Shown: positions 1-27,762 of the stretch, one piece after another
How the letters are laid out: each line of letters starts with the position of its first letter
How positions within the stretch are numbered: position 1 is the first letter of the stretch
Source: Kryptolebias marmoratus
Taxonomy: Eukaryota; Chordata; Actinopteri; Cyprinodontiformes; Rivulidae
NCBI RefSeq assembly: GCF_001649575.2
Contig: NC_051450.1
Span: forward strand, 17,543,959-17,607,958
Direction: 5' to 3'
DNA: 64,000 nt
Position numbers and translations under genes: made by a program
The notes under the pieces: model-generated
Database searches by the model: none
Told to the model about the DNA's origin: nothing
What the model saw: the letters and a program-made list of their open reading frames with translations, nothing else

Positions 1-1439
1 GGACTGTGTAATTTCACTCTGTTTGGGGACAGATTCCTGCGAGGGGTTCCAGGCATTTTCTAAATTGTTCCCGGCACTTAAATGATCCCTAGCCTCAAAC
101 TCCTGCAGGGCTGAAACGCTGGCAGTCATAAAAAATAAAAACAAAACAAAACAAAAAAAGAAAAACCACCTCACGTCCATTTCACTTCTGCAGCCCTGTT
201 GGATTCCACGGTAATGAAGAATGACGAACTTGCACACACAAAACACATTAGAATAAGGATCGTGTGTTGGTTTTATAGGTATCTGATCGTGTGTAGATCC
301 TCCTGATGAGTGAAAGATTTATTGGACGCACTCAACCAACAAATCCTGCCAAGTGAAATGGAACATGTACTGGTACTCAGATACCCAAACGGCTGTGGTG
401 TTTCTTTCATCTGAACATAAACTGGGCTGAGTCTGCAGCCTTCTAAAGTAGGCCACGCTAATCTCGACCAAGGCATAAATGCGAGAAGCAAAGAAAATGA
501 ATAAAAAGATGAGTTTCAGCAGCTTGTAAATTGCTTGTGTCGTTTACGATATATGGCAAAAAAAATAATTTTTTCCACACTTCAGTTGTAATATGTTTCT
601 TCTAACATCCCTGTAGCCTCTTTGAGGTTATTAGAATACAGACTTTTGTTACGGCTGCAGCAGTTTGCCAGTTCTGCTTATGTTAATCCACAGCACATTT
701 TCTGCTCCAGTGCACTCTCAGAAAAACACAAGCTCTCTTCTTCTTTATTTTTTTTAAGCCACACACACATGCAGACAATCATGCAGCCATACAAAAGGCA
801 ACAGATCGGCTGTTTATGACTTAGCCTGACTCCACCTGACCTTAATACGAGATGAACAGCCATAACAATAGAGAAGCTTTTTTTAAACCTTTGTATATAA
901 TTCTGTATGTTTGTGTGTGTGTAGGAAGACGTGTTGTTAATACATCTGCTGCCACTGGGTGCTAGATGAGCTGAGCACTCATAGAAGGCATTGGCTTAAT
1001 ATTATGTGTTATAAAGGGAAAATTTGGACAAACAATTTTTTTTTTTAATGACTTGATTCTTGTTTCTCTTTGAAGAACTGACAATCAAACACTCAACCAA
1101 GACTGTTTTTACTTCCTGAATGATGACAAGTCTCACATGCTGCTTTGGCAGACTAAAAAAACTGCAAGAAAATAGAGAAGCACATATTTCTGTAGGCTAA
1201 CTGTTGGTTTACCTTGTTGCTGGGACTACATGTCAAGCAAAACAACACATTTCAGTTGGTAATAAAATGCATCTACAGTGTCCAAGTTTATCTTTAACTG
1301 TCCTTTAATGATTAATTTTTTTTTGACAGGGAGCTGTTCTAAATGAGACTAAGTCTGTCTGCCTGTTAGCAAGAATTCTATGAAACCCAGTAAAAAGGTG
1401 TCACTTTAGGAAAAGGACGATTCCTAAAATCGTAGTTTG

Positions 1440-1660
1440 GATATTTTGTGGTGTTCTGTGGAAAAGCTACGAAGCACGTTGTGCTTGTTGTGGATAACAC
1501 TTTGAATGACTTTCCTTTGGAGAAATAGAGTTAAACTCTGAGCAGACTGATGAGCTAACAGCTAGTCTGAGCAGAACCAAGACCACGGTGGATCTCTGCT
1601 GTTTAAAAACGACTCTGTGGAACACCATTTTACAACCTTTTTCACTGCTGTCAATTTAGC
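1440..1660 (+). repeat. Dispersed repeat sharing the GAGTTAAACTCTG core
   Basis: TTTGGAGAAATAGAGTTAAA, CTGATGAGCTAACAGC and TAGTCTGAGCAG match, in reverse, 58385-58510, and short pieces at 5585-5640, 17060-17105 and 22895-22965. A second inverted piece (CGGACTAGCCATTAGCTCG) is at about 1895-1940. Confidence 0.5.
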
Positions 1661-2771
1661 ATCGCAGAGTTATTCTGAGAAAAATGTTACGATACTGTTT
1701 CATAAGATACCCCAGGCTGCACAAGAAGTGCTACAGCTAGCTGCTGCTGCCTCTATTTACACTTGCAAACAACCACAGAATTATATGTGTATATGACTAA
1801 CCATGTAATGTGAAACTGATGACAGTGTAGAGGTTTATAAAATAGCATATATATGAACTGTAATAAAGTTGTTTTCAGATGTTAGCAGTCCACTAGCCCT
1901 GCTCGGACTAGCCATTAGCTCGTCAATCAAAAGAGTGAACAATCCCTTGTTGCATTTTGCAGAACAAATAGTGAAAACTGATTCAAATGAATCAGTTTGT
2001 GCTGTAATACCATGCAAACAAATGTGAATGTTGTTAGCTAGCATGGCACTAATTACTTCAATGTATTAATGACTAATTTTGTTATCAACACTGATCAACT
2101 GGTAGGGCCAGGCAGCCCTACCACCTAGCACTTCCCCTACACCTCAAAAAGAAGTGGGGCACCCCTCGCCCTTGGCATAAACATGCAAAAGCTTAAAGAT
2201 GGGGATAAGTAGTAGGAGTAAGTGGTGAAAATAGGATTCACCCAAAAATGTTGATATAATATCTGTGTGTAAAGATATTACTCCTATCTAATAACATACT
2301 CCTAAAAGAGGAGAAAAAAATCACCTTAAGACTTGTTTCTAAACATTTCTGTAAAGTTGGACATGTTAACGTAGGGACTGTGGCGATTCAAAAATCTGCA
2401 GTTTGTTTCTTTCATGCTAGCTTCATTTATTAGTCTCTGAGGTGACTGTCTGGTACTGTGCTGTATCGTATATTGATTATTCTGTTGTGGGGCTAGTGTT
2501 ATAATTAGGACTTATGACTCAATTTGTAGCTTTTAAAATGTTCTTTTTCATCCTCCTACTCACAGTGACAGATGGGCAGGAAGAGCTGATATTGTCTAAT
2601 CAGACTATATTCCCTCTTCTTGCATCTCTCTAGTCCCACATGAACATACGTAGAAACAGAACACTGGGACTGACATGTAAATGAATAAATATTCACTGTC
2701 TGTGCTTACTGGTTGCCTGTAATCATTGTCTTCCTTTTAGATTTTTAGCTATAATCGTACTCAACTCTAAT

Positions 2772-3012
2772 TAGAGGCTTAGTATGCATATCGCCCCACA
2801 TGATTTTAAACTAAAATCATCTTATAGTAAGGAAGGACCAAGTTAGAGCCATTTTGGTCAACCTTGTAAAAGACAATATGCACAATCTCACGCAAGATCT
2901 TGCAAGATGTGTTAGCTCTTGGAGTATGTGATGAGGATGACTCTCAGCTACCGCTGCACCAAGTTTAGGCTCAATATCTGCAAAACTGACAAAGTTAAAG
3001 CCATTTCAACAA
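2772..3012 (+). repeat. Head-palindrome dispersed element, copy
   Basis: Shares AGAGGCTTAGTATGCATATCG, GATGACTCTCAGCTACC and CTCAATATCTGCAAAACTGA with the other copies. The head is shortened. Confidence 0.6.
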
Positions 3013-3957
3013 GTGTGACAGATGGAAAATGTTTCTCCAGCCTGAAAAAGGATTGGGTGAGCAGCCCATAGTCTCTATTCTAGAAAGTCATTAGAAGTTT
3101 CTGCATCACTGAGGCCGAAGAAAACCTTGGGCGTGAAAACCTACTCCCCACCTGCTGCTATGAATACACAGCAACACCTGCTCACGTCTGACGCTTCAGC
3201 CCCGACAGCTCCTGGCTTTTATGGCTCCACCTGGTTCAAGCGCACCTTGACTGGGTCAAACAGGTCAGAGCACGATCCCTGCTGTCACCCCTCCCGTCCC
3301 CTCCCCTCACCTCCCCACCCCTTCAGCAAGCGGCTGAAGGAAGGAACAGCTGCTCTGCGAGTGCGGGAGCGAGTTCCTCTCAGTGCATAAGGATTTCAGC
3401 TATGTCTCCATTAGACCCCTGTGAGCACACATCGGCACCAAAGATAGCCCCAATTAACGTCACGCTGCAGGCCACGCCCAGCGGACCCTCTCTGCTGCCC
3501 CTCCAGGGTGCTGTGTGTGAATCGATCGTAAAGGTCAGGGTCCTGTTCACCATGACCCTCTCTTCCCTTTTGAAGCACACAATCCCAATCTCGGTGATAA
3601 GCTGCGATGAGTCTGAAATGCTAATTACAAACAACAAGGGGTTTAGACCCCCCCCGGTTCGAACCCTGCAGGAGTTTATTAGAAGCTGAAGGAGGGAAAG
3701 ATGGACATTTAGGAAGCAAAGCCGATTGGTTTGGGAACGTTATAGAAGTTTGTCTCAACATCACTTACATCAGACAGCTAAGGTGATCACACATCAAAGC
3801 TTTGCTTACAGGTAACAAAACCTAAAGTAAGACATCATTTCACCCAAACGAAGTAGCATAAATAGGAGAAACTGTCGACATAAGAGCATCTCCCAAACAT
3901 AAACCATGAACTGATCCCAAATCTATAAAATCAGACTGACTGTAAAGATCATATAAA

Positions 3958-4330
3958 ATTAAAGGCTTAGTATTTCATGAAGGAATGCATATCACCCACC
4001 GCTTGACAGAGTAGTAGTATGCGCTCTCATACAATATCACAAGATGTCACCCTCTGAGTATCTGCTGTAAATGACTCTCAGCTACTATCACACCAAATCG
4101 TAGCTCAATATCTGTAAAACTGATCGAATTACAGCCATTTTTGTTTTGGCTAATGTTGATTAGCTGTGATAGCTATGTTGAATTGAGTTGACTCCAAAAG
4201 CTTGTCAGCTGTAGTCGTACATCCAATGATTTTTTTTTTCTGAAAGTTTCATTTAATTACGTTCAGAGGTTCAGGAGATAATTTGCTCAACAGACAGACA
4301 GACACACACATTTGCAAAAACATTATGGGC
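3958..4330 (+). repeat. Head-palindrome dispersed element, near full-length copy
   Basis: Begins ATTAAAGGCTTAGTATTTC, then GAAGGAATGCATATCACCC, ACTCTCAGCTACTATCACACC and AGCTCAATATCTGTAAAACT. It ends at AGATAATTTGCTCAACAGAC followed by an AGACAGACACAC tail. Length is about 370 bp. Confidence 0.7.
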
Positions 4331-6399
4331 CTTTGCCTATTCAGCAGAGGGCGAAAAAAAGAAATAAATTAACATTTGTCAAATAAGTTTGTCTATTTGC
4401 AGGTGCCTGTTGGACTTAACGGACGAGCTTACGTAACCAAACATTTCAAATGTTCCGGCTCAGATATCTCCCTGTGCTGCACATTATTATGACATCGGCC
4501 ACTCTCTCATTCATGATCTGACTTATAAGGCAAGGACACTCTCGGCACACACATGTGAACCTGGAGAACACTCAGCCTGCCAGGCATGACCACGGTTTTC
4601 CACAACACAAACAAGCCGCGGGACGTCTCTGGCCCTGGCTGGCCATTTCTGTGGCTTAGTGAGCGTCATGCTTGACTGGATCCCATTGTCAATCTGTTTG
4701 TCACCTACTATTTTCTAGTTGCTTTTGGCACGAGCCCAAAGTTGCCTGCACACAGGCCTAAATATATTACAGCAAATGGAAGAGACATGGATAGCACAGA
4801 TCTTACACTGTAAATAAAAATAAACAAAAAAAAAAGGGGTGACATAGCTTCAAGCCTTGTTCAAACAAAACTGGTTTAATTGCCGGTTAAACCGCCAGCC
4901 AGAGGAAAGATGAGAAACCTGCTGTCGTATTTTTGGTGAGTTTAGCAAGTATTTCCATTACAACAGGCCTTTGATAGCAATGAAAAGGCTTCCATTCATA
5001 ATACAGTGGACTTTGTATAAACACCAACACAGTCCTCCATTGTGGCATTACAAATCATCCTCAGTATCTCCATTGATCAATCACAGAACCGGAACACTAA
5101 TCTCTCCATGTTTGCACATAAAAAAACAAGCTCATTAATAACCCAAATATCAGTGTGAACAACTCGAGTTTGCAAATAATTCAAACACATCACCCAAACT
5201 CCCACTTGTTACCCAATTGCCTCAAACACGGTGTTGCTTCAAACATGCCTTAAACAGGAATCCTATCCGGAAGATGGGGGTCTATGGGCTGGATGAAAAT
5301 ATACATGTGAGGCATGAATCACTCATGTAAAGAAAAAAAAAAACAAACAATTTAAGCAATTCTAACAATCCTGCTGGATTAGCCATGTCTGAACTGAGTG
5401 AAAACCTCGTCTAAAACCATTTGTGCCTGCACTGCTAGGCATATGCCGGGACAAAATTAGCTACAAGAAAAAGTATTGCATTTCAGCGAAAGCACTGACC
5501 TCCCTAACCTCTCAGTGCACCTGCAGTTTGGAGCCATAGCTCAGATCTGCTAAAGTCTGGTTCTAAACAATCAGTTTTTTTGTTGTTGTTGTAGATAGCT
5601 CTTCAAACAACCTCATTTTGGAGAAATAAAGACAAGCATTTGTTATTTATAAGCCCAATTATTAGCAGCTAAATATGCTTGGCTGGGGTCACTTCCTGCA
5701 GGAGTATCATAATGTTTTTGCAGGATAAGGATGTAAAGTGAAATTGATTATAATGCCAAAGGTTATAAAGCGATTCCACCTTGATCTCAACCTCACAGTG
5801 TCTGTTTAAACTGATACCCAATTTGATTAAAATACCACTTTGGGGTTTTCAAAACAGTTTTTGTGTGGACGCAAGGCTGAAATTATGAAAAACCTTTTGT
5901 GTACCGACAAAATGCCTTTCCCGTGTGGACTGATCCTTAAATTCCTTCATTTTCACCAGTCTATTGGATCAGTTTGGAAGGGAATGCACATATTTTTTTA
6001 GCAGTAAAGCTGAGCTCACCCATGACCTTATTCTTCCCTTTATAATCCTTTCAAAATTAATGATAGCAGAAACAGGTGAGCAGTAGGTGTGTCAAAAAAG
6101 GCACACTTACTAGAAAAGCACCATCACTACTACTGGGTGCTGGTAGTGACAAGGAAAAAGTTAATAGTGACGGTCAATTTTTTTTTTAAATTTTCCCATT
6201 TTAACTAAACTTTTAATATCCACAGTTAAAGTATGAATTGTTGAGACATTTCCGCAGAATCCCATCTGGCTACATGGATCCTGCGTCAACTAGACCTTGT
6301 TAATACTCACATGGCTTTATTCATGCTTAGTCTAAAACACAAAACTGGTCATTAACTTCCATTGTCCAAAACTAAGGCCAAAATGTCAAGCGCTGCCTT

Positions 6400-6590
6400 G
6401 TTGTATTTTTGGAGCCAGAGTTTGCAAACTCAAAAGTCCCGCTCACATGCCCTCCCAACTCGCTAATAGGCTGGTACATTGTCAGCCACGTTGTGACATG
6501 CTACTTTCTTTAAGCCTCAAGTAGCTACTTGAAGAAATGTGTATTTGAACAGACAGCAGCAAGGTTAAACCTGCACAAATCAACAAAAGT
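6400..6590. repeat. Dispersed repeat shared with 49935-50070
   Basis: TTGTTGTATTTTTGGAGCCA and TATTTGAACAGACAGCAGCA have close partners at 49935-50070 in the same order and orientation. Confidence 0.4.
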
Positions 6591-6895
6591 CAACACCTGA
6601 AAAGAAAAATTCTAAATAAATTTTCAATTTTTAGTCAGGAAAGTCAGCCACAAGGGGGCACTTGTTCTTTGTGGCTTCAGCTTCTAAATTTGATCCCACT
6701 TTAGAAGTGTGGTTAACAGCAAATATTCATGTTTTTCTTTTGCTTGTTGCCTGACTGGTCGACGGAATTGAGGCGTGTCTCTGATGGGCATGTTATAAGT
6801 GTTTAACCTGAAGGTGGACAATCACAGGGAAGCATTATATACAGTATCATAAACAAGCAGGTGCAGTGTGTGAAGGCTTGGTTTGAAAGGGTTAC

Positions 6896-25662
<18,767 letters not shown>

Positions 25663-26154
25663 TCAGATCGGGGGAAATAAGAATAATAGTAAAAAAAAAA
25701 TAATAATTAAAAAAAAAAAAGGATAAGAAAAAAAAGAGTTATTTGGAATAAATCAAACGGGACGCAAAGACAACCAGAGGCAATAAAGAACTTCAGGCTG
25801 CTTGATATCAGATCTCGGAGGANGGCAGGACCGAGGCGGCAGCAGGAGGAGGCTGATGCTGACTAGAGAGACGCGCGGGGAGAAAAAAAGGGAGGATGAG
25901 GAGCGGCCAGACATGGAAGACAAAAAGGCATGCCTAATGATTTCAGAGTAAAGGTATGTGCGTCATTTACCGGCGGGTTGTCCGTTCGGTGCTTCTCGTC
26001 TCCCCCCTCTCACCCACTGACCACGGAGGGAGGGAGGCACGGAGACCCTGCTGGAGAGGAGAACGGCCATGGGCCAACGTCACGCCACAGGGACCTCCCC
26101 CCGCTCCCCTCCTCCCCTCCTCACGAGCCCGGACCCCACCAAAATAAGGCACCG

Positions 26155-26164
26155 CTATATTTAA
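26155..26164. promoter_or_regulatory. MEF2-type site upstream of jph1
   Basis: CTATATTTAA matches the MEF2 consensus YTAWWWWTAR exactly, about 490 bp upstream of the jph1 start codon and inside the GC-rich upstream region. Just beside it (26139-26149) is a CArG-like CC-7(A/T)-GG, one base longer than the SRF consensus. Junctophilin-1 is a skeletal-muscle protein, so a muscle promoter element is plausible. That function is inference. The same bases read on the minus strand could also serve as a weak TATA-like element. Confidence 0.45.
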
Positions 26165-26617
26165 AGCGCGTTTAAAAGACGCGCCACAGGTGTGAATTCC
26201 GACAGTAGCTGTATTAAAACAAAATTATTTGTCCAAGATGATCAACAATGATGTCATTCTTATAAGTTATATTCGAATATATACATTAAAGCACCTTATT
26301 TTTTTTAACAAAATATGCTTGAGTTTAACATCTTTCACAGCTAGTTGCTCAAATGCGTCATTTTTTGATGGAAATATCTTAAAATACCTCTGATTTTGTC
26401 ATTGGGCGCAATAAAACTCAAACAATACCTTTAACAGGCCTTCTTTTAAGATGAAACCGTGTAATAACAGTGTTTTAGTTGATGCATCAGGTGCAGCACC
26501 TGACTGATGAGCTTTAAACTGAGCACCTTTTGCAGCGCAGGTATCCAACAGTATAGATGAGGGCGCCCTCTGCTGGCCGAATACTGTTAGTGCACAGAAA
26601 CTTGCTTATGTAATTAA

Positions 26618-26845
26618 TGGCCTAGCGTTGCTGGGAGAACTGCATATCGCCCGCCGACTTTCATGCCAGACTTTTAAACTAAGGCCATCTTGTGTTAAAA
26701 ACTGACAATTGCAGCTGTTTTTACCAAACCTTGAAAAAACGTGTACAACCTCACAAGATATCGCAAGATGTCACTCAGAATACTTGTTGGGAACAACTCA
26801 GCTGTTACCACACTAAATTTTAGCTCACTATTTGTCAAATTTGTC
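26618..26845 (+). repeat. Head-palindrome dispersed element, 5' part, in the jph1/gdap1 interval
   Basis: AATGGCCTAGCGTTGCTGG, GCATATCGCCCGCCGAC and AAATTTTAGCTCACTATTTG match the head and body. It stops next to the hairpin at 26858. Confidence 0.6.
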
Positions 26846-26857
26846 AAAAGTTACCAG

Positions 26858-26903
26858 GGGGAACCAAATATTTCAGCCGTCTGAAATAATCGGTTCCCCC
26901 TCT
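26858..26903. repeat. 46-base near-perfect hairpin
   Basis: AGGGGGAACC pairs with GGTTCCCCCT as a perfect 10-bp outer stem. The inner arms ATATTTCA and TGAAATAA pair mostly, around a 6-base loop. It probably marks the end or centre of a palindromic transposon fragment. Confidence 0.6.
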
Positions 26904-27284
26904 AAAACATGGGACAAAAATAATTTACCAAAAAGTCCTTAACTGTGTTTATTCCTCTCATCATGGACAACAAGTCCTGTGAATTTGGAGACATTTGTTC
27001 TTTTTTTGCAAAAGTGGCGTGTGTGTTGATCAAATTCACTGCCACTTCAAATATTTACCCGCATTTGGCCAGTGGCGGGTGCTAATTTCCACCCCTGATA
27101 GGAACACAAGCAGTTTTGTATATATATATATATATGTTGTTATAACATTAGAGGAATTTAAAGATTGTCACTTTTGTTTAACACAGAAAGAAATGTGGGC
27201 TTAATTACAGCCATCATGGTTGTAAAATCAAAATCATTCACAGTATGTAAAAGTGGAACTTTAATAAGAAATGTCTAAAATTAT

Positions 27285-27465
27285 ACAAAATTTGAGCACA
27301 ATATTTGTAAAAAAATTGACTGGTTTGTGGCCATTTTTGTGGTTGTTCAGGGCAAATAGCTGGGAGCGGCCATCTTGAGTTGGGTTGCCTTCATTTAAGC
27401 GTTTGCTTTGTGAGATTTTCAGCACACTCCATCCACTGGCTCTTGAGCTAGTTTTCTAACACAGA
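27285..27465 (+). repeat. Head-palindrome dispersed element, 3' part, near the gdap1 promoter
   Basis: AAATTTGAGCACAATATTTG, CGGCCATCTTGAGTTGGG and AGCTAGTTTTCTAACACAG match the body and tail. It ends about 25 bp before the GC-rich gdap1 promoter. Confidence 0.55.
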
Positions 27466-27489
27466 AAAAAAAACCCAAGCAATTACACT

Positions 27490-27600
27490 ATCGACAGCGT
27501 TTTGTAGCGGCGGGCGATATTAAATAAAAATACATACTCCCGGCCGGCAGGGGGCGCAGCTGCGTGAGCGGTGACGTAACGCGCTGCTCTAACAGGCAAA
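27490..27600 (+). promoter_or_regulatory. gdap1 core promoter with CTCF-like, CRE/ATF and YY1-like motifs
   Basis: This short GC-rich stretch lies directly before the gdap1 ATG with no obvious TATA box at the usual spacing. GGCAGGGGGCGCAGC at about 27546-27560 resembles the CTCF core. TGACGTAA at 27572-27579 is a CRE/ATF-type site. AAAATGGCG at the start codon resembles YY1, often found at the start of TATA-less housekeeping genes. The motifs are read directly; their activity is inference. Confidence 0.45.
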
Positions 27601-27762
27601 ATGGCGTCGGATAATAACGGCTCCGAGTCCCAGGATGAAAAAGCTGCTCTCGTACAAACAAACCCCGAGGAGGACACTCGTCAGCGGAGCGTTACAGGCG
27701 CGAACAAAGGCGGAAGCAAACTAAAGCTTTACCACTGGACCCAGAGTTTTAATTCTCAGAAG
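27601..27762 (+). CDS. gdap1: gdap1 coding exon 1
   Basis: The ATG lies in AAAATGGCG and the exon encodes 54 codons ending NSQK at a GTAAGG donor. The first 38 or so residues are polar and low in conservation; GST-N begins at KLKLYHWT. The intron is phase 0. Confidence 0.95.

Larger units (their letters stand above)
1..6895 (-). other. jph1: jph1 intron 3 (partial, runs off the left edge)
   Basis: No exon is recognisable on either strand. Contents are a fold-back-like repeat (about 1440-1940), two copies of the head-palindrome element (about 2772-3012 and 3958-4330), a GC-richer single-copy-looking block (about 3120-3690), short repeat fragments at 5585-5640 and 5850-5935, and a repeat at 6400-6590 shared with 49935-50070. 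The final jph1 exons should lie further left. Confidence 0.6.
25663..27600. other. jph1/gdap1 divergent intergenic interval
   Basis: About 1.9 kb separates the two start codons, which face away from each other. From left to right it holds the jph1 5' UTR and CpG-rich promoter (to about 26190), an AT-rich stretch, a fragment of the dispersed head-palindrome element (about 26618-26845), a 46-base hairpin (26858-26903), a short TA run (27119-27135), a second fragment of the same dispersed element (about 27285-27465), and the compact gdap1 promoter (about 27490-27600). No open reading frame here looks coding. Confidence 0.7.

Noticed and set aside
3630..3680. tRNA-like GGTTCGAACC (B-box)
   Set aside because: No matching A box, anticodon arm or acceptor stem could be found upstream, and the arm around it does not pair properly.
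3402..3689. Open frame of 95 codons as a gene or exon
   Set aside because: No recognised domain, no convincing splice sites, and another open frame overlaps on the opposite strand. Better treated as possible non-coding conserved DNA.
1..6895. Remaining jph1 exons in this interval
   Set aside because: I looked for the linker and the C-terminal membrane anchor on the minus strand and found nothing resembling them.
26139..26149. SRF CArG box
   Set aside because: There are seven A/T bases between CC and GG instead of six, so it is recorded only as CArG-like beside the MEF2 site.
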